A DNA stretch of 64,000 nucleotides from Shinisaurus crocodilurus. Its lineage: Eukaryota > Chordata > Lepidosauria > Squamata > Shinisauridae. The DNA is taken from the NCBI GenBank assembly GCA_021292165.1, contig CM037877.1, forward strand, positions 161,173,580-161,237,579, written 5' to 3'. The notes below the pieces were generated by a model, which was not told the DNA's origin, did no database searches, and saw only the letters and a list, made by a program, of their open reading frames with translations. How positions within the stretch are numbered: the stretch's first letter is position 1; each line of letters opens with the position of its first letter. The translations under genes were made by a program, and so were the position numbers. Shown here piece by piece: positions 1-10,059 of this stretch.

Positions 1-1
1 G

Positions 2-150
2 CCACACACCTTCAGAGGCTCAAACAGGCTGAGCACATCTCGGAAGTCCTGCAAGCAGGAAGATAGCAGCACAAAGACATCAGAGTCTGTTAACACTGTT
101 TGAGACACCAACTCATTTTGCTGGAGAGATTTGCCCCATAAAGCCCCCGT
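2..150 (-). other. Unidentified open frame at the window edge
   Basis: Beyond the point where carrier similarity ends, another minus-strand frame stays open from about 150 to the window edge and reads, in part, [17 protein letters not shown] followed by RDVLSLFEPLKVCG. It contains no carrier motif and I do not recognise it. It may be part of a second transcript fused to the retrocopy, or chance. It is cut by the window edge. Confidence 0.25.
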
Positions 151-581
151 GTGCCTTCCTGCTGGTAGATGTCTATGAAACTTCCAATCATTCCTCCCTG
201 GAACAGACTGCCCTGAGCCTGCATTCGGATCGCAGCACTCTCCAAAGGAGATTGGGTCACTGGCTGCCCCAGGCCTTCTAAACGATCCACAAAAAGCCGC
301 TTCAAACTCTGGTATATACCAATCTTTATGGTGCCATAAGATGCTTGCCTTAACAAGGCTGGTGGAATCCTGGAGTAGAGTGCCAGAATGCCTTCCTCCC
401 TGGAGATGCGGAACAAGGCATGGAACATGCCCCGATACTTAATCTCTTGGAAACGGGCATCGATGCTTTGGCCTTGGACCTGAAGTCGTGTTTTGGTGAG
501 ATCCACAGGGAAGGTCCCGAACTCGGCCACGAGCGAGGCCAACCTGCCGTAGACGAACAGCTTCCAGATCAGCACGGACAT
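130..581 (-). pseudogene. SLC25A14: Processed pseudogene of a mitochondrial carrier, SLC25A14 (UCP5/BMCP1)-like
   Basis: Read from an ATG at 581 down, the frame starts [12 protein letters not shown] and continues with the first-repeat carrier signature PVDLTK and the blocks [42 protein letters not shown] and later [20 protein letters not shown]. These fit SLC25A14 better than SLC25A30; that judgement is from memory of the family. The parent gene is multi-exonic, yet about 450 bases run here without an intron, so this is a retrocopy. It is broken. About 30 family residues between RLFVDRLE and IRMQAQ (near 230-280) are replaced by 15 unrelated ones. Similarity stops after QEGTRGL near 130, where an extra base shifts the frame, and roughly the C-terminal half of the carrier is absent. 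GC-rich sequence upstream of the ATG (582-690) is probably retained 5' leader. No function is expected. Confidence 0.85.
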
Positions 582-1778
582 CGCGGCTGCGGAGAAGGAT
601 GGGAGCCGGCAGGGGCCCCTCCCCACCTCCCCGGGTGGCAGCCTCGCTCGCTCTTCGCTCGCGCGGCACTCCTCAGACCATATTTGGCAACCATATTTCC
701 CCTTGACTGGTCCTGGGCTTAGCGTTCTCCAGCTTCTTTTGCTGATCCATTTCCTGTGCGATGTTTTGCACTGATTCCTCCGTCCCTGTCCAACCTTTTC
801 TTCAACTCCAAGCTCATCACCCACTATTTGTTTACCTTACCATCCAGGGTTTAATTTGTTCCAGTGAGTAACAGAGCCCACTCTGGTGTCTGCTTCAATG
901 CCAGCCAGGACCCAGCTCTAGAAAACATCAAACAAAGAATTGATCCCATAGACATGTACAGAGTGCACTTCCCTTTCAACAGAGCAGCTACAGAGTTCAG
1001 CAAAGTGCCCCCGTGGGCCTCAGCCCTTGCTGAGGTCCATCTCTGACTACAGCCTTACCTGGAAGCAGTGGTGGACCGCGATGAACTGCCATTTAAAATT
1101 ACCCATAATGCCTCAGAGTGAGACTGGGTTGGATTTGGCTTGGCCATTCCATGGACAAAAGGGCTCCTTCCTTTATTGGAAGGCACCAGGATCCAGTGAA
1201 GGCTCACCGCTAGAGGAAGGGGGCAGGGAGGTGATCTTTGCTGATTCCCCTTTCCCTCTTGCATCACCTCGTGCCAGAGGGTCTCCCAGCCCTCCAGAGC
1301 AGCTTTTCAGGAGGCCCAGGGGGATGCAGAAGGAAGGAGGAATTGCAAAGATTGGCTTTGTACCCCCTTGCTCCAACCTGAGTGGAACTCCACTAATCAC
1401 TACTATGTATCCAACCCACTATGTTAGGTAGCCCGGGGCATTGTGAGAGATTTAAAATGTGCCTGGTGCAGGGGTCCAGGACAAGCATCAATGCTGGTAG
1501 GCCCTTCCAGAACCCCTGGGGTCCTGAGAGCTGCCCAAGAGTGCTTTGTGCTGAAGCTGGACCAGCATCCATCCATCCATCTACTCACAGCTTACGACTT
1601 TATACATCTAAAGGCACCTTGCTGCAACCACTGATGCTGCTGTTGCAGGCAGCCTCTTCCATGTCTGCCTCTGGATAGTTAGGGGCCACTCTCTTACACT
1701 GATTTTTTTTAGCAGGTCAATAGTGATCAGAAATTTAGGGATGGGCAAACTTACCTTGGGGTGAATTAGTTATTTCCT
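582..1778. other. No gene recognised
   Basis: Apart from the likely retained leader of the carrier retrocopy at its left end, this stretch has only short frames without domain-like sequence. Segment 1100-1200 faintly resembles the repeat family with GGTTGGATCC ends seen near 23.8 and 60 kb, but too weakly to call. Confidence 0.4.

Positions 1779-1831
<53 letters not shown>
1779..1831. repeat. (GAT)n microsatellite
   Basis: About 17 uninterrupted GAT triplets. Simple trinucleotide repeat. Confidence 0.97.
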
Positions 1832-2814
1832 AAATTAAAAAAAAACCTCACCCATGTAAGCTCAGACAAGAGTTCTCCCTTAAAACCAACTCTTGTTCCA
1901 TGTAAACGAGCTTTTGCGCAGGCGCAGTAGCAAAGTGCATCTTAGGAGCTGTAGTCTGAAAACGCTGTCCTGATGTCATGTGTCACCATGTCATGTGCCC
2001 CCTTCCTGACTGGTTGCTTTTGCATGGCCTCTCACAGAAACACTCCACCCACCAGCTGCAGTAATTAAAGTGCACATTTAATTACCGGCCAAAATAAAAG
2101 AAAGTTCTGTACAAACAGCGACAACCCAAATCCAATCCAACAAGAGTAAAAGAAAAAGTGTCTGACTACCTGAATAGGAAACCAAGCTACGTGTGTGAAT
2201 TAAATAGAGAAAGTGGGTGTGTACGGTAAGTACCTATCTGGCTGTTTCTTCAAACATGATTGGTTGTGGGGTAAAGTGACATCATCACAGTTTGGCATAA
2301 GCAAGAAAAGGGTTAATCCAACCAGCTCAGCACATGCACGGAAATAGTGATGTTTAGATACAGACTGCGCATGCTCAGAATCTCATGATCAATTCCGAGC
2401 ACAACAGCGAATTCGTAAAATGCCGGTCCAGGCTGGTGAGCGTTACGAACTGGCAAAGTTCGGCCAGCGAGCAGACTAATTACAAAATTTGGCAGCATCA
2501 CTAATCGGGATATTAGTGGATGTCAGTTTCACTTTCTAGTTTAGTGATGCCTGTTCAAAAGGCATTGTTGCTGTTGCTGCCGCCGCCGTTAAAATGAGTA
2601 TCTCAATTGTTGTTCTACATCCCATAGCAACACACACAGAAAGGAAGCAACAATGTCTTAATTATAGGGCAGCTCAACAGCTACAAATGTATGTTCTATG
2701 GCTAGAGCTCCCCCAGGAAGATGTAATCAATTCACAGTAAGACCTTTAAAAAAATAAATAAAAAAAATGACATTTTAGATTGTGATTTCATAAATAGACC
2801 TTAAAACTTCCAGT
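1832..2814. other. Non-repetitive interval, nothing recognised
   Basis: Unique-looking DNA with no convincing coding or repeat signal. There is a small cluster of CpG dinucleotides at 2340-2470 and a short CTG/CCG run at 2567-2590. Confidence 0.4.
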
Positions 2815-3039
2815 CTATAAAGCAGGGGTCCTCAAACTTTTTACACGGGGGGCCAGTTCATTGTCCCTCAGCCTGTTGGGGGGCCGGACTCACTGGGACT
2901 CCCCTGTGCCGCCTCCTTCATGCTGCCCCCGCCGCCGCTGCTGGTGCAGGACCCCCACCGCAGGACCACCCCGCTGCCGCCGCCGCCGCAGGTCCCCCGC
3001 CCCACGCTGCAAGACCGCCCCGCTGCCCCTGCCGCCACC

Positions 3040-3240
3040 GCAGGTCCCCCCCGCCCCCGTAAACCCCCGCCGCCGCCATAACTCCCCGCAGGTCCCCCCC
3101 GCCCCCGTAAACCCCCGCCGCCGCCATAACCCCCCCGCAGGTCCCCCCCGCCCCCGTAAAACCCCGCCGCCGCCATAACCCCCCGCAGGTCCCCCCGCCC
3201 CGTAAAACCCCGCCGCCGCCATAACCCCCCGCCGCTGCCA
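3040..3240. repeat. GC-rich minisatellite, ~45-bp unit
   Basis: Four to five units carrying CCCGTAAACCCCCGCCGCC then GCCATAACCCCC, slightly degenerate. It lies inside the hAT element. Confidence 0.85.
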
Positions 3241-3340
3241 TAACCCCACCCGCCGGCGCCATCCTACCTGGTCCCCTTCGCGCTGCTGCTGCTGCCGGTG
3301 CCTCTGCCACAGCCTCCGCTCGAGGCCGCCGCCGCCGCTC

Positions 3341-3450
3341 CGTCGCGTCCATCCTGGACTCCGCCCGCACTCAGTTTTGAAAAACAGCGCGGGCGGGGTC
3401 CAGGATAGACGCGACGGGACCAGCGGGCGGCGATGCGGATGAGGTAAAGC
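3341..3450. repeat. Hairpin-bearing segment, copy 1 of a direct duplication
   Basis: Contains a near-palindrome at 3342-3416 whose arms include GTCCATCCTGGACTCCGCCC and its complement around a TTTTGAAAAA-containing centre. It is followed by GACGGGACCAGCGGGCGGCG and GTAAAGCC. The same order of parts recurs at 4231-4395, so the two copies bracket the minisatellite array. Confidence 0.8.
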
Positions 3451-3454
3451 CCCC

Positions 3455-4170
3455 CCGCCGCTTCCCGCCCACCCACCCACCGTAACCCGCCGCTTCCCGC
3501 CCGCCCGCTGTAACCTGCCGCTTCCCGCCTTCCCGCCCACACACCCACCGTAACCTGCCGCTTCCCGCCCACCCCACCCACCGTAACCCGCTGCTTCCCC
3601 CCCCCGCCATAACCCGCCGCTTCCCGCTTCCCGCCCACCCACTGTAACCGCCGCTTCCCGCTTCCCGCCCATGCACCCACCCACCAAACCCGCCGCTTAC
3701 CCCCCCGCCGTAACCTGCCGCTTCCCGCCCACCCACCGTAACCCGCGCTTCCCCCCCCCGCCGTAACCTGCCGCTTCCCGCCTTCCCGCCCACCCCCACC
3801 GTAACCTGCCGCTTCCCGCCCACCCACCCACCGTAACCCGCTGCTTCCCCCCCCCGCCATAACCCGCCGCTTCCCGCCCACCCACCGTAACCCGCCGCTT
3901 CCCTTCCGCCCATGCACCCACCCACCATAACCCGCCGCTTACCGCCCGCCCGCCGTAACCTGCCGCTTCCCCCCCCCACCGTAACCCGCCGCTTCCCTTC
4001 CCGCCCATGCACCCACCCAACCTGCCGCTTCCCGCCCACCCACCGTAACCCGCCGCTTCCCACCCGCCCGCCATAACCCGCCGCTTCCCGCTTCCCGCTT
4101 CCCGCCCACGCACTCACCCACCGTAACCCACCACTTCCCGCCTTCCCACCCACTGACCGACCGACCGCTT
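3455..4170. repeat. GC-rich minisatellite array, variable short units
   Basis: More than twenty degenerate units of about 20-40 bp built from CCGCCGCTTCCCGCC, CACCCACC and GTAACC or ATAACC. Unit length and order vary. The array lies inside the 2823-4596 hAT element and is bracketed by the duplicated hairpin segment. Confidence 0.9.
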
Positions 4171-4230
4171 CCCGCCTTCATCCCTGCCGCCATCCTACCT
4201 GGCCACCGCCACCGCCCGAGTCCGCCGCCG

Positions 4231-4395
4231 CTGCTCCGGCACGTCCATCCTGGACTCCGCCCGCGCTCAGTTTTGAAAAACAGCGCGGGTGGGGTCCAGG
4301 ATGGATGCGCCGGAGCAGGGTCCCGTCGCGTCACTTCCGCCGCGCCGGAAGTGATGTGACGGGACCAGCGGGCGGCGAGGCGGATAAAGTAAAGC
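4231..4395. repeat. Hairpin-bearing segment, copy 2
   Basis: The palindrome at 4231-4318 has arms CTGCTCCGGC...CGGAGCAG and the same TTTTGAAAAA-type centre as copy 1. A second hairpin follows at about 4326-4360 (arms around CACTTCCG/CGGAAGTG). It ends with the GACGGGACCAGCGGGCGGCG block shared with copy 1. Confidence 0.8.
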
Positions 4396-4604
4396 CTGCG
4401 CCCCGCTACTGGCTAAGCCTTCCCCCCCCCACAGGAGATGCAGGGCGGCAGGTAGGCGGCCCGGCAGGCGGCCCATGCCCCCCCCCCGCCGGCTCAGCCG
4501 CCCCTCTTCCCTCACAACTCTTGATCGGCTGCCGGGCCGGATGAAAAGACCCGGCGGGACGGATGCGGCCCGCGGGCCGTAGTTTGAAGACCCCTGCTAT
4601 AAAG

Positions 4605-5113
4605 GAAGCCCAATTCCTTGAATATGAACACGTGACCTTGAACATGTGAGCCATTTTAAGGTCTGTCAGGAAAGAGCACAGTTATTAAACTGCAACACCT
4701 AAATGCTGGCAGTGAGCTATGAAATGAAAAACATTTCTGAATGAATACTGAATTTCTCTGCATCCAGTGTGGTAGCAACAACCCCTAATCTTAGATTGGT
4801 TGGGTTTTTCGCTTGGTGAAGTTTTTCTCTTTCAGCGCTGCCGAACGGCTGTTCTGGATTCTAAGACAGCATCATTCTCTTGGGGATTCATTCGACATGT
4901 TGTGCGGCTGTTAGCTTGATGGAGCATAGTGAGGACAGGGCGGCAAAATGACTGCAATTTCCCATCTCTTCCTACTAGGCTGGTGTCCCAGGCATTGGCT
5001 GTGGTTACTTAACTGCTTTGTTGAACACGGTATTGTGTAATAGCAAAGATGCAGTTCATTTATTTTTCTAGCTCGTCGGGTTGACTGTTTGTTGGCAGGC
5101 TTATCAACACAGA
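4605..5113. other. Nothing recognised
   Basis: Unique-looking sequence without credible reading frames or repeat hallmarks. Confidence 0.4.
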
Positions 5114-5357
5114 AGCTCCAGTGTGATGTAGTGGGTTACTAGTGTTGGACTGGGAGTTGGGAGACCCGGGTTCTAGTTCCTGCTCAGCCATGAAGCTCAC
5201 TGGGCGACTTTGGGCCAGTCACTGACTCTCAGCCTAACCTTCCTCACAGGGTTGTTGTGAGGATAAAATGGAGAGGAGGAGGAGGACCATGTCAGCCACC
5301 GTAGTAGGTTCCTTGCAAGAGGAAAAAAAAGGTGGGGTATAAAGTGTAATAAATAAG
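5114..5357 (+). mobile_element. tRNA-derived SINE (Sauria type)
   Basis: Head resembling GCCAGTGTGGTGTAGTGGTTA, then GTTGGACTGGGAG, a B-box-like GGTTCTAGTTCC, the conserved body TTTGGGCCAGTCACTGACTC and CACAGGGTTGTTGTGAGGAT, and the tail GGGGTATAAAGTGTAATAAA. This is the best-preserved full-length plus-strand copy near the left of the window. RNA polymerase III transcription and mobilisation by a LINE are inferred from the tRNA-like head and tail. The family name is by recall. Confidence 0.88.
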
Positions 5358-5377
5358 GAAAGGCCTGAGACCTATAG

Positions 5378-5753
5378 TGGTCATGTGTCCTCTTTTACAG
5401 AGGACAGTCCCCTATTTGAAGGGCTGCCGGAGGACTATCCTATGTTTTGAAGGCATATATTTGAAGGGCTGTCCAGTCCAAGTCCAGTTTAAAGATGGAG
5501 AACCATAAGAAGAAAGAGCTGGGCCTTGAAGTCGCCCATCAGCAGCACCTGAATAGAAGACTGAGCAAGGAATGCAGGTTGCCTGGTCACGCTCTTTCAC
5601 ACTATGGTAAGATGTGCTGTATTTCTACCTAAGGTATAACAAACAATAATGTCTAAATTTGCAGTTATATGTATAAATTAGCATGTGCAAATTTTATGCA
5701 AATTTGTGCCCTCTTTTGCCCTCTGTTTTTGGTGATTCGTAAGGGGCCACCCT
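5378..5753. repeat. Unclassified dispersed repeat, copy 1
   Basis: Begins TGGTCATGTGTCCTCTTTTA and ends near GGGGCCACCCT. Shared with 9106-9934: ACAGAGGACAGTCC, ATTTGAAGGGCTGTC, GAACCATAAGAAG, GACTGAGCA and ATTTTATGCAA. The outer ends are weakly inverted (TGGTCAT/GGCCACC), which suggests a non-autonomous DNA transposon, but no convincing target duplication was found. Confidence 0.7.
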
Positions 5754-6034
5754 GAATGTTTGCACTGTAGTTTGCACTACAAATGGGGGGCTCACCTGAC
5801 TGACACTGCATTTTACAAAAATAAATTGAAAACCAGCATATATAATGGAGAAGGCTCGGCTAGAAAGATTTCCCCTGACATCTATTTTTCTATATTTAAA
5901 AAATGGAAAATCTCATTGCAATATTGCAGTTCATAGATGAAAAGCGGACATCTCATGTCAGTTTGCTGCTCCAGTATTACACTGCTCTCATGAGTAGACT
6001 GCTCACTTGAGCAGCTTTTCCCATAAGAAGTATC

Positions 6035-6082
6035 ATATGAACAGGATACCTGATGTAATTTTGTCAGGTATCCTGTTCATAT
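6035..6082. repeat. Perfect 19-bp inverted repeat
   Basis: ATATGAACAGGATACCTGA at 6035-6053 is followed after a 10-base loop by its exact complement at 6064-6082. AT-rich nested palindromes (TTAATTAA-like) follow to 6120. This is possibly the core of a miniature transposon. Confidence 0.9.
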
Positions 6083-6506
6083 TCAATTAATTAATTGAGG
6101 CAATTCAATTAATTGAATTTTCTCACAACCTCCATCTTTCATTGCCACACTTAACCAAACTAAAAACTGGCAATTCTAGGTCTTTCAAGATATGGAAGCA
6201 TGAGTTTTGAATTATATGACTTCTAGAGATGAAACAAATGCTCATCAGTATTTCAAATTTTCCATATTGTCCCATTTTGCCATCAAGTTTTAAATGAGAA
6301 ATTTCAAATTCACATTCAAAATTCAAATGATTCAGCATGTTGGCATTTACTGATTGTTTAAATTTTTCAGACTTCAAATGAGATTTCAAACTATCAAGTA
6401 CCAATTACCAGCACATGTTATTTATTGAACTCTGTCAGATTTTTTTTTTAAAGCCATTGGATGGCAACTATCAAATGCTATCAGCCATCAAATATATGGG
6501 GTTTGT

Positions 6507-6602
6507 TATACTTAGTGTAGACCCATTGGAATCAATGAGATTTAAGTTAATAATGACCAGCCTAAGTCCCACTGCTTTTAATTGGGTCTACTCCAAGTAT
6601 GC
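6507..6602. mobile_element. Degenerate hairpin MITE
   Basis: ATACTTAGTGTAGACCCA near the left is complementary to TGGGTCTACTCCAAGTAT near the right, with internal CCCATTGGAATCAATGAG. It resembles the ~100-bp family with GCAATCCTATGC ends seen elsewhere in the window. Confidence 0.5.
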
Positions 6603-6605
6603 CTA

Positions 6606-7529
6606 AGCTGGGATCCAACACACACCTTTTTTCAATGAATCTGTTCCAGCTCTATTTTTCTTTCTTGCATGCTTCTGTCATACCTCCCTGTTAAGGAAAA
6701 AGGAAGACAAATACGTAACCAGTAAAACTGGCAACACGAAAGATACAGTCTCAAATTGGCTTAGTGTCTGTGTGCGTGTGACATAACGATGAGCCTTGAT
6801 GTCCCCTCTAACTTTGCTTCACACATTCAGCCATCCCTCTATCAAAAAAACGTTCTTGCCTAATTTGTATGATGTTTTGTACAATATTTTAGCCATTAGA
6901 ATAGGCTGATTTCAATTTTGGTTTCATATTACCAAGCTAATAATACGTTGCACCCAGTTTTCTAACTTAGCTCTTGAATGACTGCTCAGGGCTTTGATTG
7001 CTACCTCATCCAACCATGACTGATCTGGAAAAGTGGGGGGGGGGGGAGGCTACACTTAGGAACTAGTTTTATATAGCAAAACATAGCCTTGCATGCAAGG
7101 AATGCCCTCATAAAGCTTTCTCTTTCTGCTCTGGGTTTAAAACGTGTTAGGCTTTAACTTCAGGTTTTGCCTCTCCTTAATAAAATAAAAGGTGACATTG
7201 CAACTATCTGTGTAAGCCTCTCTTAGATTTTTGGCCACCATATTGAACTAGAGATGGCAGCAAACTCTGCCCAACACCCTTGTAACCATCATCCATAGAT
7301 GCTTCTCAAGTGTGAGCATGCATGGCAATGTCCAGGGCTTCCAAACACAAACAAAAACATACATCAAGTTAGAAATGCTATAAAAGAATAAAGCAGAGAG
7401 AAAGGCAGAACAAATTAGAGTGTTTGGTTTTTGTCTGATGTGCCTGAAGTAATGCTATTCAGAGAAAGTCTGTTGCAATGTTACTGCTGTGGTGATCAAA
7501 AGGAACTAAGTGAAAAGGGAGAGTCACAC
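6606..7529. other. Nothing recognised except a G run
   Basis: No credible gene. A run of about 15 G residues lies at 7035-7049. The remainder is AT-rich unique-looking sequence. Confidence 0.4.
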
Positions 7530-7846
7530 TGCATTGAGCATGTGCAAAAATGGTAGTCTAGCTCTAGAGCAGGGCTCTCCAACCTTGGGTCCCCAGATGT
7601 TGCTGGACTACAGTTCCCAGAATCCCTTGCCATTAGCCATGCTGGCTGGGTATGCTGGGAGCTGTAGGCCGGCAACATCTGGGGACCCAAGGTTGGAGAG
7701 CCCTGCTCTAGAAAGTTCTGAAACAATAGCTTTCCTCATGTGTTTAGGAGAACACATGAAGAGAGTGGTTGTTGTGGAACGTTCTAGAGCTAGAGTACCA
7801 TTTTGGGAGGCTACTCACTCCCACCCTTGTTGCACATGCTCAACAC
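7530..7846. mobile_element. Palindromic element interrupted by a hAT MITE
   Basis: Left arm TTGAGCATGTGCAA...TCTAGCTCTAGAG and right arm CTAGAGCTAGAGTACCATTT...TTGCACATGCTCAA are complementary with indels. The hAT MITE at 7570-7705 sits at the CTCTAGAG of the left arm, so it arrived second. Confidence 0.55.
7562..7713. mobile_element. hAT MITE, family A
   Basis: Element 7570-7705 with long inverted arms beginning CAGGGCTCTCCAACCTTGGG. The internal arms include CCCCAGATGTTG and its complement CAACATCTGGGG. Flanks CTCTAGAG (7562-7569) and CTCTAGAA (7706-7713) are an 8-bp duplication with one change. No coding capacity. Confidence 0.92.
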
Positions 7847-8948
7847 ATGAGGGCAAAAACTGGGAATGGAGCTGCACATGCTGGCTTGAATGCAAGTAGA
7901 ACTCCCTTGCAGACCTTGTCACTCAACACGACAAGGCCAGGGATCTGAGGGGGATGGGGTGGTGTCTGTGGCCTGTCCCTGCCCCCAGTTTTAGCCCTCA
8001 CACACCTGGGATAACACATGAAGATAGCAAATGTCAGGTGCAGAACCCATATGTGGGACTGCACGGTAACCACAAAGCAGGAAAAACTCTGTTATTCTGA
8101 GATACTTACTTAGTCCATCTAGTTAATTCGTGTCACAGCAAGCATTTAAGCCCAGGTTTCCACAGTTCAAATCCAACATTTCATACACTGACGTCACACA
8201 GTGGCTCTCTTTTTGTATTAAGGAAAGTCAACTTCATCAATATGAGCAAGAAAAATAGACATGACATTTTAAAAATTAGATTGGACTAGAGATCAGTTTG
8301 GCACGAATGAGTCATCTCAATACTAGGATGTTCATGATTGCGTTTTTCTGACATGCCTTCTGCCTGCACCCGTAGAACCTAGTTACACAGTTGTAATTAA
8401 TACTTATCTGTCCTCTGTTCCCCATTTTGACCCATGGAAACAATCTCGGGCTGGTATTAACAGCCGCCTGTCAGCATCGGAGTGCTTTGCAGCCCTCATG
8501 GTAGTAAGATGGATTATAAGAATTCACTTTAACAAATACAGATAATAAAACGAAATGTCACATTTTATTAGACACTTCTATCCCATCTGTCTAAGTGATT
8601 TTAAATGCCAGTATATAAAAAGAAAGAAAGAAAAGGAAAAGGAAGTGCCAGCCGGCCACGTCCCATGGAGGTGCTTGCTTACCGCTACAATGTCATTTAA
8701 CATTTGCTTTTCATTAATGGGATAATTCATCAACACTATAAACGATTAAAAGGGCAGAGAGGGGGCAGTTGGAATTGCAGCATGGCACAGAACCAGTCTC
8801 CATCTGTGTTCTTTTCCTTGTAAGGATAGACCCACACATTGCCTGTCACCCTCCAACGTGATTGCTCAGATGTTGCCCTCTGTTCATATCGGATTCTGAA
8901 AGGGAACCGTCTTGCTAGTCACTCAGGTTTGTCCCTGGCCACTAATCA
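7847..8948. other. Mostly repeat-free interval
   Basis: No gene or mobile element recognised. It holds TGACGTCA, a canonical CRE-like palindrome, at about 8190, and a compact stretch at 8440-8620 that looks unlike decayed repeat DNA. Either could be regulatory, but the sequence alone does not show this. Confidence 0.35.
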
Positions 8949-9101
8949 CTGGGCAACAGTCTCCCCCAACCTGGTGCCTTCCAGATGTTTTGGATGACAA
9001 CTCCCAACATAACTGGCTACTGGCCATGACGGGTGGGGCAGATGGGAGCTGGAAGCCCAAAACATCTGGAGGGCACCAGGTTGGGGAAGTCTGCTGTACA
9101 A
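8949..9101. mobile_element. hAT MITE, family B
   Basis: Element 8957-9093. Its left end CAGTCTCCCCCAACCTGGTG is complementary to the right end CACCAGGTTGGGGAAGTCTG. Flanks CTGGGCAA and CTGTACAA agree at 6 of 8 positions. Confidence 0.85.
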
Positions 9102-9105
9102 CAGA

Positions 9106-9934
9106 TGGCCATGTGTCCTACTTTACAGAGGACAGTCCTCTATTTGAAGGGCTGTCAGAAGATAGTTTTCTGTTTGAAGGCACTGTCTGAAAGGCTGTTA
9201 GAGGTCAATCCTCTCTTTGGGGTTTTCTACATGGCTTTTAACCCGCCACTTCACCGAGGCTTCTGTTTCCGGATTCTTTTCAGGATTAAGAAAATCCTTT
9301 ACATGCGTTCTTTTTCTGGGGGGGTTCCCCCCCTGCCTTTCTATATGTTCCATTACACAACCACAAGGTGGCGCTGTGGTATAGCTGCAGTATAGCGGAA
9401 TTGCAACAATACACTAGCCTTTCATTATGGTTTGTTTCGCATTTGAAATTTAATACCTCACTTTCCTCGCTCAAAAAAAAAAGCAAGCTGTAGAAATGCT
9501 CAGAAAGCAAGAGAGAGCCCCTGGAGGATGACAGTGTCGTGTAAAGCACCCACAAACTACCATGAGTGAAGAATCATGAGTGCACAACAAATGCCTTGTG
9601 TAGAGAAGCCCTTTGAAAGGCTGTCTAATCCAAGCCTGGAATAAAGATTGAGAACCATAAGAAGGGAGGGCAAGCAGGGCCCTGAAGGTGCCCATTCACA
9701 CCACCTGGACAGCAGACTGAGCAGGCACACAGGTCACCTGGTCACAGTCTTTACCTCTATGGTGAGATGAATTATATTGTATTATATTTCTATTTAAATT
9801 ATAGTAATTATTTCCAATTTGCATATAATAGCATATGGAAATTTTATGCAAGTTTGTGTAATCTTTTGTCATCTTTTTTTTTTAAAAAAGGGGGCGTGTT
9901 TTATCTTTTTTGGCAATGCCTAAGTGGCCACCCT
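9106..9934. repeat. Unclassified dispersed repeat, copy 2, interrupted
   Basis: Same family as 5378-5753, in the same orientation. Homology runs 9106-9219, then resumes at about 9611-9934 (AAAGGCTGTCTAATCC, GAACCATAAGAAG, TTTTATGCAAGTTTGTG, GTGGCCACCCT). The intervening ~390 bases are absent from copy 1 and appear to be an insertion. Confidence 0.7.
9220..9610. mobile_element. Probable insertion inside repeat copy 2
   Basis: Left edge GGGTTTTCTACATGGC and right edge GCCTTGTGTAGAGAAGCC are imperfect inverted repeats. CTTTG occurs on both sides and may be a short target duplication. No protein is encoded. Superfamily uncertain. Confidence 0.5.
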
Positions 9935-10059
9935 AATATCATTCCTGTATAGTTATATCTTTTACCGTTGGACTCTTTTCTTTCTTTCTTTCTTTTTTTT
10001 ACAAGGGTTGCTTTTGATCCCTTTATGGCATTTCAAGGGAACAGAAATTTCCCTTGATG

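Larger units (their letters stand above)
2815..4604. mobile_element. Non-autonomous hAT element with GC-rich core
   Basis: The element spans 2823-4596. Its ends are inverted: CAGGGGTCCTCAAACT on the left and AGTTTGAAGACCCCTG on the right, a 15/16 match. It is flanked by a perfect 8-bp duplication, CTATAAAG, at 2815-2822 and 4597-4604. An 8-bp duplication with CAG-initiated ends is characteristic of hAT transposons. No transposase is encoded. The interior is extremely GC-rich: a ~45-bp unit repeats at 3040-3240, and a variable short unit built on CCCGCCGCTTCCCGCC repeats at 3455-4170. Long glycine/arginine-rich frames inside are by-products of this composition. It must have been mobilised by a transposase made elsewhere. 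Confidence 0.92.

Noticed and set aside
3455..4170. CRISPR-like array
   Set aside because: Repeat units vary in length and there are no unique spacers; eukaryotic context and hAT boundaries identify it as a minisatellite.
2861..4544. Several long Gly/Arg- or Pro-rich frames on both strands
   Set aside because: They follow the GC-rich minisatellite, overlap each other in many frames and lie inside a non-autonomous hAT element.
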